The notes: generated by a model not told the origin, from the sequence alone. Shown: positions 34,145 to 43,704, numbered from the stretch's first letter. The stretch is 64,000 nt of DNA from Saliniramus sp050485405 (GCA_050485405.1 JBJHBI010000006.1:1-64000), one strand, 5' to 3'. Program-made: numbers and translations.

Positions 34145-36307
34145 TCAGACCAGAAAAGCGTCTTCATTCGCGCGGATGGATGCGCGTGCGGCGAGATAGG
34201 CCGTGACGGCGCCGTCGCGCTCCAGACGCGGACTGACGAGGTCGCCCTGGACGTAGTGACAGCCCCACCGCATCAGCTGATCGAACTGGGCCTGTCGCAA
34301 GATTCCGCTCGCAGCGCCCTGCAGGCCGAAACCGCGTGCGAGCGCGAGGATCGTCTGCGGCAGATCGGATTCGGCGCCGGGCCGGTCGATCCCGGCGATC
34401 AGCCCCTCCCCCATCCGCACCACATCCACCGGAAAGCGGCGCAGCTGGGTCAGCGAAGCGTGCCCCGAGCCGAAATCTTCCAGCGCGATGCGCATCCCCG
34501 CCTGCGACAGATAGGCGAGGCCGTTGCGGATCACGTCGGCGGAGCGATCGTGCAATGCCTGTTCGGGCAAAGCCAGCTCGATATGGACCGGCAGAATGCC
34601 CGCATCCCGCAGGATCGTCTCGATCGCCATGGGACGCTGGGGATCACGCAGGATCGCGGCCGAGACCGGCAGGCTGAACAAGCCCGGCTCGTAACCTTGT
34701 GCGACGAGCCGCCCGCGCATGGCGATCACCTCGGCCAGCATCCGGTCGAACAATCTGCCGGCGAGGTTGCTCGCCTCGGCGACGGCGAACAGATCCCTGC
34801 CCGCCACCTCGCCATCGGCATGATGCCAGACCGGCACGACCGAGAAGCCCACGTGATGTCCGTCGGATGTCGCGATGAACGGCGCGTAGGCCGAACGCAA
34901 CGGCGCGGTCATGCCATCCTGCGCCGGGTCGCTGCCGCCGCAATCCGTTAGGAGCCGCTCCAGGTCGCGCGCGAGGCTGCGCTGGCGCAGGGCCTCCCGG
35001 CGCAACTCGCCGTCGAACACACGCCATGCGTCGCGCCCCTCGCCCTTGACGGCGTATAGCGCGGCATCGGCGCTGCGATAGAGATCGTCGGCCTCCGCCC
35101 CGTCACGCGGGCCGATCGCGGCGCCGATACTGACGGAGGGGTGATACTCGCGCCCCGCGAGATGCACCGGCGCGCGCAGCGCCCCGATCAACGCTTCGAG
35201 CCGTCCTTCGAGCGCCGCCCCGTCGCGGATATTCTCGATGATCAGCGCGAACTCGTCCCCGCCCAGACGCCCGGCGCAATCGCGCCCGCCTTCCGTGGCG
35301 GCGAGCCTCTCGCCGATCGCCCGCAGCAACGCGTCGCCCGCCTCGTGGCCGAGCGTGTCGTTGACGTCCTTGAAACGGTCGAGATCGACACAGACGAGCG
35401 CGATACCGCCGCCCTCCTCCGCCTCGCCCGGATCCTCTGCGGCGAAAATGGCGTGGGCCTGAAGCGCGCCGCGCAATTGCTCGTGGAAATGGGTCCGGTT
35501 CGCCAGCCCGGTCAAACCGTCGTGCCGGGCGAGATGGGCGTTGCGGGCTTCGTCGCGAATGCGTTGCGACGCCTCGATCACGGTGCCTTCATAGAAGGCC
35601 GGATTGCCGTTTGCATCGCGCACGACCCAGGCATTCTCCGAGACCCAGATCCGCCGGCGCGATCCCGTGGTGATCACTTCCGAGACGAAATCCGTGACTT
35701 CCCCATAGGTATCCATCAACCGCTTGAACTCGGCGCGTCGACCCGGCTCGACATACCATTCGTTGCCGATATCGCTCACCCGCGCGATCAGATCCTCCTC
35801 GCTCTCCATGCCGTTCAGCTTGACGAGAGCGGGATTGGCGCGCACCTGCGTGCCGTCGAGGCTCGACCGGTAGACGCCGATCACGCTATTGCGGAAGAGA
35901 CTGTCGCCGTCCCCCGCATCGAGCAGATCGCGATCCACCTGACGGCGCAACCAGTCCGGATCGCTGTAGAGGCGCAACTCCGCGCCGTCGGGAAGCGGAT
36001 GGCGGGAAACATGTCGACGCGCGCCGACCCGTCCCAGGCCGATCGCCGCCTCGCGCGCATCGAGCGCGGCGCGGTCCTGATCGCACTGATGCGGCGACCC
36101 CGCCCAGCCGAGAATCTCGATCGCGCGCTCGTTGCACAGAACCAGCCGGTCATCGGCGCCGATGACGATCACGCCCTGCGCCATCGAAAGCAGCAGATGC
36201 GGAAGGATCTCGTGCGGTGACGGTTCGGGCGCGCCCTCCGTCAGACGCGCTGCCTCCGCACCGTTATCCTGTTCGCAAGCGCCCGCCTGGATATGTGGGG
36301 CAGCCAT
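34145..36307 (-). CDS. PAS-GGDEF-EAL signalling protein with degenerate EAL domain
   Basis: A cytoplasmic cyclic-di-GMP protein of 720 residues. Two PAS-like sensor domains (about residues 45-110 and 125-255) precede a GGDEF domain with an intact GRLGGDEFALII motif near residue 346, so it probably makes cyclic-di-GMP. No RxxD inhibitory site is seen. The EAL domain (about 475-715) has lost its catalytic set: EAL is replaced in HHVGFSVVPVW, DDFG is EDFG near 610, and the Lys and later Glu are changed. It is therefore likely a binding or structural domain. The ATG at 36307 has CGGAG nine bases upstream. No membrane helix. Confidence 0.9.
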   Translation of the reverse strand: MAAPHIQAGACEQDNGAEAARLTEGAPEPSPHEILPHLLLSMAQGVIVIGADDRLVLCNERAIEILGWAGSPHQCDQDRAALDAREAAIGLGRVGARRHVSRHPLPDGAELRLYSDPDWLRRQVDRDLLDAGDGDSLFRNSVIGVYRSSLDGTQVRANPALVKLNGMESEEDLIARVSDIGNEWYVEPGRRAEFKRLMDTYGEVTDFVSEVITTGSRRRIWVSENAWVVRDANGNPAFYEGTVIEASQRIRDEARNAHLARHDGLTGLANRTHFHEQLRGALQAHAIFAAEDPGEAEEGGGIALVCVDLDRFKDVNDTLGHEAGDALLRAIGERLAATEGGRDCAGRLGGDEFALIIENIRDGAALEGRLEALIGALRAPVHLAGREYHPSVSIGAAIGPRDGAEADDLYRSADAALYAVKGEGRDAWRVFDGELRREALRQRSLARDLERLLTDCGGSDPAQDGMTAPLRSAYAPFIATSDGHHVGFSVVPVWHHADGEVAGRDLFAVAEASNLAGRLFDRMLAEVIAMRGRLVAQGYEPGLFSLPVSAAILRDPQRPMAIETILRDAGILPVHIELALPEQALHDRSADVIRNGLAYLSQAGMRIALEDFGSGHASLTQLRRFPVDVVRMGEGLIAGIDRPGAESDLPQTILALARGFGLQGAASGILRQAQFDQLMRWGCHYVQGDLVSPRLERDGAVTAYLAARASIRANEDAFLV

Positions 36308-36388
36308 TGGCTTCGACTCCGCAAGCACCGATCGGTCGGCTGGCGGACAATGTCCCACGGCAAAGGTTATAATCCTGTGAAGGCTTCC

Positions 36389-36892
36389 CTAGGGGAAAGA
36401 AGTATCCGCCTCCAGCCGCAGATGCAGGATCGGATAGGGGCGCCCGCAGGCATCGAGGCGCGAGCGCCCGGCGGGCGTGAAGCCGAGCCGCGCGTAGAAT
36501 GCGCGTGCGGGCCAGTTCTGCTCGTTCACATCGACCCGCACCGCCCGTAGCCCGCCCGTCACGCCGCGCCATCCGGGCGGCTTGCGCGCATGCGCGACGA
36601 GCGCCCGCCCGATCCCGCGCCTGGCGTGATCGGGATGGACGAACAACGCCTCGATATGCTCCGCAGCCATCCCCATGAAGCCGAGCGGCTCGTCCCCCGC
36701 TCCTGCCGCGACGGATATGCGTGCACGCGGCAGATAACGCTCGCGTACGAGTTCGGCATAGAATTCCCGGTCGGCCGGCGCGATGAAATCATGCGTCGCC
36801 GCCACCGCCGCCTCCCAGATCGCAAACAGATCCTCCGTCTCACCCGGATACGCACGACGAATCCGCCCGACGGCTTTCTCTTGCGGCGTCAT
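36389..36892 (-). CDS. GNAT-family N-acetyltransferase
   Basis: A 167-residue acetyl-CoA-dependent transferase. The core GNAT motif with the pyrophosphate loop is ALFVHPDHARRGIGRALVAH near residues 78-100. It is followed by a strand and helix and the typical FYARLGFTPAGRS near the C-terminus. The ATG at 36892 lies one base past the stop of the upstream methylase gene, so the two are translationally coupled. The substrate is unknown. Confidence 0.88.
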   Translation of the reverse strand: MTPQEKAVGRIRRAYPGETEDLFAIWEAAVAATHDFIAPADREFYAELVRERYLPRARISVAAGAGDEPLGFMGMAAEHIEALFVHPDHARRGIGRALVAHARKPPGWRGVTGGLRAVRVDVNEQNWPARAFYARLGFTPAGRSRLDACGRPYPILHLRLEADTSFP

Positions 36893-36893
36893 T

Positions 36894-37664
36894 TCAGGCC
36901 GCCCATCCGAAACCGGCCGTCTCGCCGCGATGCAGCGCCTCTGCCTGCGGCGTGAAGCCTCCGTCGTCGTCATGCAGGACGAGCGGCGGGTTGATCCGCA
37001 GGGGCGTGCGCACCTCCTTGATCGCCGTGATCAGGATCCGCGTCGCCGACGCATCTGCGCGGGGCAGAACCGGCGTCAGCACGATCGCACCCATCCGGGG
37101 CGTCAGTGCCGAGAGGCAGGAATCGAGCTTGTCGGCGCGCTGGATCAGCGCGAGCCGTCCGCGCGGGCGCAGAGCGCGTATCGCGGCGGCGAACCAGCGC
37201 GCATGGCCGCCCTCCCCCGTCACATGCGCCCGCGCCCGCCCCGCATCCGGGGAAGCCTGCGCATCCCGCGCCTCGAAGAAGGGGGGATTGGTATAGAGAC
37301 GGTCGATCCGGGCATGATCGAGGACCGGTCCGGCCAGAAGATCGGCGCAGACGACGAGGCTGTCACCGGCCCGCCCGTTTGCGATCACGTTGAGCCGGCA
37401 CAGATCGGCCTGTTCGCGATCGCGCTCCACCATGACGAGGCGCGAGCCGTCGGCCACGCTCATCGCCATCAGCCCGACGGCGCCGCTCCCCGCTCCGAAA
37501 TCCGCAATGGTTTCTCCGCGCGCCGGGGTGAGCGCGGTGGCGAGCAACACGGCATCGGTGCCGGCCCTGTGTCCGCGCGCGCTCTGGATCAGCCGGATGC
37601 GCCCGGAAAACAGCGTATCCTGCGAATAGGCGCCGGGTCCGGATGCCGTCATCGGGTGGTCCAT
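36894..37664 (-). CDS. tRNA1(Val) A37 N6-methyltransferase-like protein (TrmN6 family)
   Basis: A class I SAM-dependent methylase of 256 residues. Motif I is IADFGAGSGAVGLMAMS near residue 55 and the N6-adenine motif NPPF is near 125 (YTNPPFFEARD). The N-terminal ARGHRAGTDAVLLA and the overall size fit TrmN6/YfiC. TrmN6 modifies A37 of tRNA-Val in some bacteria; the exact target here is inferred. It overlaps the DUF2007 stop by one base and is followed by the GNAT gene, a three-gene operon. Confidence 0.85.
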   Translation of the reverse strand: MDHPMTASGPGAYSQDTLFSGRIRLIQSARGHRAGTDAVLLATALTPARGETIADFGAGSGAVGLMAMSVADGSRLVMVERDREQADLCRLNVIANGRAGDSLVVCADLLAGPVLDHARIDRLYTNPPFFEARDAQASPDAGRARAHVTGEGGHARWFAAAIRALRPRGRLALIQRADKLDSCLSALTPRMGAIVLTPVLPRADASATRILITAIKEVRTPLRINPPLVLHDDDGGFTPQAEALHRGETAGFGWAA

Positions 37665-37891
37665 CAGGGTGGATCGCGCAATTCGTCGGCGAGGCCAGCG
37701 GCGAGCAGCAGCCGGCGCGCACCATCCGCCTCGTCCTCCACCACGAGGAGGCGGCGGGGAATCGCTCCGATCGACCCTTCGAGCACGCTCATATGCGTAT
37801 CGACGAGCAGGACGTTGAACCCCGCATCGGCGAGCAGGGATTCGGCATAGGAGAGCAGAACGGGATCATTGGCGCGAATCAGTTCGACCAT
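37664..37891 (-). CDS. DUF2007 family protein
   Basis: A 75-residue protein starting MVELIRANDPVLLSYAESLL and containing GFNVLLVDTHMSVLEGSIG and PRRLLVVEDEADGARRLL. This is the small DUF2007 alpha/beta fold found upstream of polyprenyl synthase genes in alphaproteobacteria. The ATG at 37891 has GGAGACGAG upstream and is preferred over one at 37906. Its function is unproven. It is the first gene of an operon with the TrmN6-like and GNAT genes. Confidence 0.85.
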   Translation of the reverse strand: MVELIRANDPVLLSYAESLLADAGFNVLLVDTHMSVLEGSIGAIPRRLLVVEDEADGARRLLLAAGLADELRDPP

Positions 37892-38140
37892 CTCGTCTCC
37901 ATACATGCGGAAGCCCGGCCCGGATGCCCGCGATCAGCGGGGCGGGACGCGTCTCCGGCAAACTCGGCTTGCAGCGCTGCGGTGCACACACGCGTTGCTT
38001 CTCCCGGCGCCGCGTGGCAGTTTGCCCACGGCGCGCGGGCCCTCACGCCCCTGCGGCACTTTAGAGAGGATAACACGGGTTGGAAAGGCGGCGCGATCGC
38101 CTTAACTCCCGTCAGGGCCGGTCGGGCCTGCAAGCCGAGG

Positions 38141-39160
38141 ATGGAGCGCGTGGGCGTCGTCGTACCCTTCGAAGACAAAGCCGAACCCGGGATCGGGCGT
38201 CTCGTCGATCTGACGAAGACCGATATGGAGCGCGTCAACGCGATGATCCTGTCGCGCACCGGCTCCGAGGTCACCATGATACCGGAAGTGGCCAACCACC
38301 TGATCTCCTCGGGTGGCAAGCGGCTGCGCCCCATGCTGACGCTCGCCACCGCCCAGCTCGCGGGCTACGAGGGCGCCGGCCACGTCAAGCTCGCGGCGGC
38401 GGTAGAATTCATGCACACGGCCACGCTCCTGCACGACGATGTCGTCGACGAGAGCGACATGCGGCGCGGCAAGGTCGCGGCGCGCATCCGCTGGGGTAAC
38501 GAGGCGAGCGTGCTCGTGGGCGATTTCCTGCTCGGCCAGGCCTTTCGCATGATGGTGGAGGTGGGCAGCCTGCGCGCGCTCGAGATCCTCTCCGGCGCCG
38601 CCTGCCTCATCGCCGAGGGTGAGGTGATGCAGCTCGCCGCCGCCAAGAATACCGAGACCAACGAGGACGAGTATCTCGCCATCATCCGCGGCAAGACGGC
38701 GGAGCTCTTCGCCGCGGCTTGCGAGGTCGGCCCCGTCATCGCCGAGCGCCCCAAGGCGGAGGCAGCCGCCTGCCGCAGCTACGGCATGAATCTCGGCATC
38801 GCCTTCCAGCTCATCGACGACGCCCTCGATTACGGCGGTGCCTCGGCCAATCTCGGCAAGAATACCGGCGACGATTTCCGCGAGGGCAAGATCACCCTGC
38901 CGATCGTCCTCTCGTTCCGCCGCGGCAGCGACGAAGACCGCGCCTTCTTCCGCCGCACGCTCGAAGAGGGCGACATCCGCGACGGCGACCTCGAACAGGC
39001 CATCGCCATCATGAAGAAATGCGGCGCCCTCGAAGACACCGTCGAACGCGCCCGCCACTACGGCGCCATGGCCCGAGACGCCCTGGCCATCTTCCCTCAG
39101 GGCGAGATGAAGAACGCGCTGGTGGAAACCGTCGATTTCTGCGTCTCGCGGGGATATTGA
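38141..39160 (+). CDS. Polyprenyl (octaprenyl-type) diphosphate synthase
   Basis: This all-trans prenyltransferase extends farnesyl diphosphate to the long side chain of ubiquinone. The first Asp-rich motif is LLHDDVVDESDMRRG near residue 93 and the second is LIDDALDYGG near 226. The GKRLRPMLTL stretch is near 60. The 339 residues fit. The ATG at 38141 is used; a GTG at 38150 is an alternative. It is divergent from the DUF2007 gene, a conserved alphaproteobacterial arrangement. Confidence 0.93.
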   Translation: MERVGVVVPFEDKAEPGIGRLVDLTKTDMERVNAMILSRTGSEVTMIPEVANHLISSGGKRLRPMLTLATAQLAGYEGAGHVKLAAAVEFMHTATLLHDDVVDESDMRRGKVAARIRWGNEASVLVGDFLLGQAFRMMVEVGSLRALEILSGAACLIAEGEVMQLAAAKNTETNEDEYLAIIRGKTAELFAAACEVGPVIAERPKAEAAACRSYGMNLGIAFQLIDDALDYGGASANLGKNTGDDFREGKITLPIVLSFRRGSDEDRAFFRRTLEEGDIRDGDLEQAIAIMKKCGALEDTVERARHYGAMARDALAIFPQGEMKNALVETVDFCVSRGY

Positions 39161-39394
39161 GGGGTCAAGTCGAGGCGGTGAATACCGGTGAGCAACCGCC
39201 GTCATGCGCCCTTGGGAAGGAAGCGCTCGCCCTCCGTGAAGGCTGCACTGCGGCTACCTTCTCCCGCCGTGGAGAGGGTAGGACGCGCTGCATCGATGGC
39301 TCAACATGAGGCGAAAGCGCTCATGGCCGAAAAGGCTCGCACCTGACTTGCGATTGAACCTTAATCCAGTAGCGACTTGAGTCTCCGCCGTTTG
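39161..39394. other. Intergenic region between the polyprenyl synthase gene and the IS relic
   Basis: No gene or clear terminator is evident here. A weak GGCGGT...ACCGCC dyad lies near 39176-39202. The region borders the decayed IS3 element and may be a junction of acquired DNA. Confidence 0.3.
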
Positions 39395-39885
39395 TGATCT
39401 GCCCCTTTCGAACTGGACGGTTCAGAACTCGAGTTTTCCGCGGCAATGCCCCCTGGCTGGGAGGAGCGGAAGACGATGAAGGCATCGAATTCTTTCGGAC
39501 GCGCAGAAAGCGTTCATTGTGAAGCAGGCGCGGACGGGATCCCTGTCGCGGAAATCTGCTGCCTGGCGGGGATCAGTCAGGCAGCAGATTTCAACTGGAG
39601 GAAGAAGTACGATGGGCTGCTTCCGACCGATACGACGCGGTTGAGGCAGATCGAGGACGAGAACGCGAGCTGGGGGCGCAGACGTATGGTGAGTGGAACG
39701 CGTCAATCCGTCGGGCGTGACGGACCCTGGAATTCGACACTTCGACATATCACTACAGGTCTAGCCGCCGCGAACAGCCCGGCATCGACGTTCGCTTCAG
39801 GGACATCTGTCTGACACGGGTGCACTATGGCTACCGGCGCGCATACCTGATGCCGATGCGCGAAGGCCGGGACACATCAACATGA
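39395..39885 (+). mobile_element. Decayed IS3-family (IS407-like) insertion sequence
   Basis: OrfA is recognisable from 39476: AEICCLAGISQAADFNWRKK with YDGLL and RLRQIEDENAS match the helix-turn-helix and leucine-zipper parts of IS3 OrfA. The segment before it only fits after a frameshift (AQKAFIVKQA in another frame). The middle is deleted. The start of OrfB follows at about 39690: RTLEFDTSTYHYRS with RDICLTRVHYGYRRAY, interrupted by an in-frame TGA at 39718. The remainder is missing. A possible left end starts near 39395. The element is inactive. Confidence 0.8.
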
Positions 39886-39936
39886 AGCGAACCTTGAGTT
39901 CAGTTCTTGGTTGCCTCCATGAAGTCCAGCCGTTGA

Positions 39937-41772
39937 TCAATCATGCTCGCGCACGTAATGCCCGGGCGTGACCTCGATCAGGGGACGCGAGGATGTGGCG
40001 TAGCCGATCGGGCGCACAGGGCTCTTGATTTCCTCCGTCATCAGCCCGCGCCGCTCCCTGCGCTTCTCCGGATCCGGGATCGGCGCGGCCGCGATCAGCT
40101 TCTGCGTGTAGGGGTGGCGAGGATTGCCGAGCACGGCCTGACGCGGTCCCATCTCCACGATCTCGCCCAGATACATCACCGCGATGCGATGGCTCACGCG
40201 TTCGACGATGGCGATGTCGTGACTGATGAAGAGGAAGGCGAGGCCGAGCTCGCGCTGGAGATCCAGCATCAGGTTGATCACCTGCGCCTTGATCGAGACG
40301 TCGAGGGCCGAGACACTCTCGTCCGCCACGATCAGGCGCGGCTCCACCGCGAGTGAGCGGGCGATGCACAGGCGCTGGCGCTGTCCGCCCGAGAACTCGT
40401 GCGGAAAGCGTAGCGCGTGTTCCGGCAGGAGCCCGACCTGTTCCAGCAATTGCTCGACCCGCGCATCCGCATCGGCGCCCTTGGCCAGGCCATGCACGGT
40501 GATCGGCTCGCGTATTGCCGCGCCGACGGTCTTGCGGGGGTTGAGCGAGCCGAAGGGATCCTGGAAGATCATCTGCATGCGCTTTCGCGCTTCGCGCATC
40601 TGCGCGGCGCCGGCCTCCATCAGCTCCTGACCCTCGAACCTGATCGACCCGCTGCGCGGTTCGATCAGACGCAGGATCGAGCGTCCCGTCGTCGACTTGC
40701 CGCAGCCGGATTCGCCGACGAGCGCGAGGGTCTCGCCCGCGCGCAGATCGAAGGAGACATCCGAGACGGCATGAACCTCACCGACCGCTCGCCCGAACAA
40801 TCCGCCGCTGACCGTAAAGCGCGTGACGAGGTTCTCGACTTGCAGGATCGGCTCGCCGCGTTGATCCGGCTCGTCGGCTTCACCGGCGAGTACGATCTCG
40901 CCTTCGAACGCCGGTGCCGCGGACACTTCATCCGCACCGTCCCTGAAGGCCGGGAAGCGGCGCGGCAGTTCGGTATCCGCCAGAGTTCCGAGTTGCGGTA
41001 CGGAACCGAGCAGCTTGCGGCTGTAGGGGTGGCGTGGATTGGCGAAGATCTCCTTCACATTTCCTGTCTCGACCATATCTCCCTTGAGCATCACCACGAC
41101 GCGATCGGCGATTTCGGCGACCACGCCCATGTCATGGGTGATGAACATCACCGACATGCCGATCTCCTTCTGAAGCTCGCGGATGAGCTCGAGGATCTGG
41201 GCCTGGATGGTGACGTCGAGCGCGGTGGTGGGTTCGTCCGCGATCAGGAGCTTCGGTTGGCAGGCCAGTGCCATCGCAATCATCACCCGCTGACGCATGC
41301 CGCCGGAGAAGGTGTGGGGAAATTCGCCGAGACGCCTTTTCGCATCGGGAATGCGAACCAGATCGAACAGGCGCAGCGTCTCCGCGCGGGCCTCGGCGTT
41401 GTTGAGCCCGCGATGGCGGATCAGCACTTCCGAAACCTGCGCTCCCACGGTGAGAACGGGGTTGAGGCTCGTCATCGGCTCCTGGAAGATCATGCCGATG
41501 CGTCCGCCACGGACGTCACGCATCCGTTCTTCCGTGAGTGCCGGCAGGCTCCGGCCTTCCAGGAGGATATCTCCCTCGATGCGTCCGGTATGCTCTGGCA
41601 CGAGCCGCATGATCGACAGCGCGGTGACGCTCTTGCCGGAGCCGCTCTCGCCGACGACGGCAACGGTCTCTCGCTCGGCGATGTCGAAGCTGACGTTCTT
41701 CACGACGGGGGACCATTCCCCGTTCACGCGGAAGGAAGTGGTCAGATTGCGTATGCTGACGACCGGCTGCAT
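39937..41772 (-). CDS. ABC transporter, fused double ATP-binding protein (dipeptide/opine type)
   Basis: A 611-residue fusion of two ABC ATPase domains, equivalent to DppD plus DppF, as in GsiA. Domain 1 has VVGESGSGKS near residue 40, SGGMRQR near 165 and LLIADEPTTALD near 185. Domain 2 repeats these as LVGESGCGKS near 360, SGGQRQR near 475 and LIVADESVSALD near 495. Each ends with the oligopeptide-type NPRHPY motif. The Walker B Glu is present in both halves. It powers the two permeases that overlap it upstream. It is the last gene of the 11-gene operon. Confidence 0.95.
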   Translation of the reverse strand: MQPVVSIRNLTTSFRVNGEWSPVVKNVSFDIAERETVAVVGESGSGKSVTALSIMRLVPEHTGRIEGDILLEGRSLPALTEERMRDVRGGRIGMIFQEPMTSLNPVLTVGAQVSEVLIRHRGLNNAEARAETLRLFDLVRIPDAKRRLGEFPHTFSGGMRQRVMIAMALACQPKLLIADEPTTALDVTIQAQILELIRELQKEIGMSVMFITHDMGVVAEIADRVVVMLKGDMVETGNVKEIFANPRHPYSRKLLGSVPQLGTLADTELPRRFPAFRDGADEVSAAPAFEGEIVLAGEADEPDQRGEPILQVENLVTRFTVSGGLFGRAVGEVHAVSDVSFDLRAGETLALVGESGCGKSTTGRSILRLIEPRSGSIRFEGQELMEAGAAQMREARKRMQMIFQDPFGSLNPRKTVGAAIREPITVHGLAKGADADARVEQLLEQVGLLPEHALRFPHEFSGGQRQRLCIARSLAVEPRLIVADESVSALDVSIKAQVINLMLDLQRELGLAFLFISHDIAIVERVSHRIAVMYLGEIVEMGPRQAVLGNPRHPYTQKLIAAAPIPDPEKRRERRGLMTEEIKSPVRPIGYATSSRPLIEVTPGHYVREHD

Positions 41773-42668
41773 CACTGCTCTCCCTTCAGGCGCGGATCGA
41801 TGGCGTCCCGCAGACCGTCGCCGAGGAGATTGAGCGCGAAGACGACGACGAGGATCGCGATCGAGGGGAACAGCACGAGATAGAAGCTGTCGAGGATGTT
41901 CTCGAAACCCTCGCGGATCATTCCGCCCCAGGTGGGTGTCGGCGGGCTGACCCCGAGGCCGATAAAGGCAAGCGATGCCTCGACCCGAATCGCGGTGGCG
42001 AGCCAGAGCGATCCCATCACCAGCACTTCCGGCAGGATATTGGGCAAGACGTGCCCGAACATGAGCCGCAGGTCGGAATAGCCCAGCGCCCGACCGGCCT
42101 CGATGAATTCGCGCTCCTTGATGGCGATGGTGGGCGCTCGGGCGATCCGGGCGAAGGGCGGGATAGCGGTGAGCGCGATGGCGATGATCAGGTTCTCGAC
42201 GCTGGGGCCGAGCATCGCCACCACGATCAGGCCGAGGATCAGCGTCGGGAAAGCGAGCAACACGTCGTTGGCCTGCATCACGATGATGTCGATCTTGCCG
42301 CCGTAATAGCCCGCGACGAGGCCGATAATGGTGCCGATCACCATGGCGATACTGATGGCGACGATGCCGATGGTGAGCGAGATCCGCGCGCCCCACATGA
42401 TCCGGGACAGGATATCGCGGCCGAATGAATCCGTTCCGAAGAGGAATTCCTCACTAGGCCCTCTCAGGCGGTTGAAGACGTTCTGATCGAGCGGGTCATG
42501 CGGCGCGATCACCGGCGCGAGGAGAGCCAGAAGGCAGACGAAGACGAACAGGCCCAACCCGATCCAGGAAGTCTTGTTGGTGTTGAACGCCTTCAGGAGC
42601 CCGGAACCCGCTGCGGTGGCGGTTGTCCAGAAATAGCTACGTTGAGCTTTCGCGTTTGCTGCACTCAT
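41772..42668 (-). CDS. ABC transporter permease (DppC-type)
   Basis: A 298-residue inner-membrane permease with an N-terminal helix (WIGLGLFVFVCLLALLAPVI), then five more. The BPD_transp_1 EAA loop, REFIEAGRALGYSDLRLMFG, is near residue 200. DPLDQNVFNRLRGPSEEFLFG with TDSFGRDILS in the periplasmic part is typical of DppC/OppC. It overlaps both neighbours (4 bases with the DppB-type gene, 1 base with the ATPase). It forms the channel with the DppB-type partner. Confidence 0.94.
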   Translation of the reverse strand: MSAANAKAQRSYFWTTATAAGSGLLKAFNTNKTSWIGLGLFVFVCLLALLAPVIAPHDPLDQNVFNRLRGPSEEFLFGTDSFGRDILSRIMWGARISLTIGIVAISIAMVIGTIIGLVAGYYGGKIDIIVMQANDVLLAFPTLILGLIVVAMLGPSVENLIIAIALTAIPPFARIARAPTIAIKEREFIEAGRALGYSDLRLMFGHVLPNILPEVLVMGSLWLATAIRVEASLAFIGLGVSPPTPTWGGMIREGFENILDSFYLVLFPSIAILVVVFALNLLGDGLRDAIDPRLKGEQ

Positions 42669-43606
42669 TTGTATTTGATCCTCGGGTCGATCAGGCCGTA
42701 GGTCAGGTCGGTCAGAAGGTTCACCACCACGACGATCAGCGTGTAGATCACCATCATCCCCTGCAGCATGGTGTAGTCGCGCTGGTTGAGCGCGCCGACG
42801 ATGAGGCGTCCGAGGCCGGGCCGGTTGAAGACGATTTCCGTCAGCACGGAGTTGCCGATCAGGATCCCCAGATAAAGCCCCACGACCGTGACCACGGGAA
42901 TCATGGTGTTGCGCAGGCAGTGACGCCAGATGATCGTGCCGAAGGCGATGCCCTTGGCCTTGGCGGTACGCACGTAATCCTGCCCCAGAACCTCGAGCAT
43001 GGCCGAGCGCGAGACGCGGGTGATGTAGGCCGCCATGATGAGGCCGAGATTGATCGCCGGCAGGGCGAGATCGTTGAGCCGTGCGCCGAGCGTTTCACCC
43101 CGCCCGGTACTCATCACGGGGAACCAGCGCAGCGTGATGGCGAATGCCAGCAGCAACAGGATCGCCGAGACGAAGGCGGGGAAGGACAGACCGAGCAGCG
43201 AGGCCACGCGAATGGCGTAATCGGGCACGCTGTTGCGACGGATGGCGGACCAGACGCCAAGAGGAATGCCGATTACGGCCCCGAGAATCAGAGCGGCCAC
43301 GGTGAGTTCGATCGTCGCCGGCAGAACATTGAGGATTTCCTGGATCACCGGGCGCCCGGAGACCATCGAGCGGCCCCAGTCACCGGTGAACACGCCGGTC
43401 ATGAATTCGATGTATTGCATGTAGAGCGGCTGATCGAGACCCAGCCGCACACGAAGCGCTTCGATCGCGGCCTGGCTGGCCTGATCGCCCAGAATCACCT
43501 GCGCTGGATCTCCCGGGAGAATCCGCACTATGAAGAAGACGATGGTGAGCACGCTCAACAACGTGATCACGGCAAAGCCCAAACGCTTGAGGACGAAACT
43601 TCCCAT
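42665..43606 (-). CDS. ABC transporter permease (DppB-type)
   Basis: A 313-residue inner-membrane permease. The start MGSFVLKRLGFAVITLLSVL and FFIVRILPGDPAQVILGDQA are the DppB/OppB hallmark. The EAA loop GQDYVRTAKAKGIAFGTIIW is near residue 220. It overlaps the DppC-type gene by four bases. A gap of 98 bases with a hairpin separates it from the binding-protein gene. Confidence 0.94.
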   Translation of the reverse strand: MGSFVLKRLGFAVITLLSVLTIVFFIVRILPGDPAQVILGDQASQAAIEALRVRLGLDQPLYMQYIEFMTGVFTGDWGRSMVSGRPVIQEILNVLPATIELTVAALILGAVIGIPLGVWSAIRRNSVPDYAIRVASLLGLSFPAFVSAILLLLAFAITLRWFPVMSTGRGETLGARLNDLALPAINLGLIMAAYITRVSRSAMLEVLGQDYVRTAKAKGIAFGTIIWRHCLRNTMIPVVTVVGLYLGILIGNSVLTEIVFNRPGLGRLIVGALNQRDYTMLQGMMVIYTLIVVVVNLLTDLTYGLIDPRIKYK

Positions 43607-43669
43607 GCGGCCTCACAAGATTCGGGCAAAAGTCGCCCGTTGGATCGAAGGTTGCGTCACGACGGAGGT

Positions 43670-43693
43670 GTGACCGGGCCGAAGCCCGGTCAC
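43670..43693. terminator. Intercistronic hairpin after the binding-protein gene
   Basis: A perfect 10-base-pair stem (GTGACCGGGC with GCCCGGTCAC) and a 4-base CGAA loop lie between the binding-protein stop and the permease start. No T tract. Such structures commonly stabilise the binding-protein message or attenuate the permease genes. Confidence 0.6.
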
Positions 43694-43704
43694 GTATCGG
43701 GCGT

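Noticed and set aside
34003..34206. Short plus-strand frames after the AT-rich promoter region
   Set aside because: They are very Arg/Gly-rich, overlap the end of the GGDEF gene and have no clear ribosome-binding site.
39422..39748. 108-codon minus-strand frame in the IS relic
   Set aside because: The plus strand carries recognisable IS3 OrfA and OrfB pieces; the minus frame has no similarity I know.
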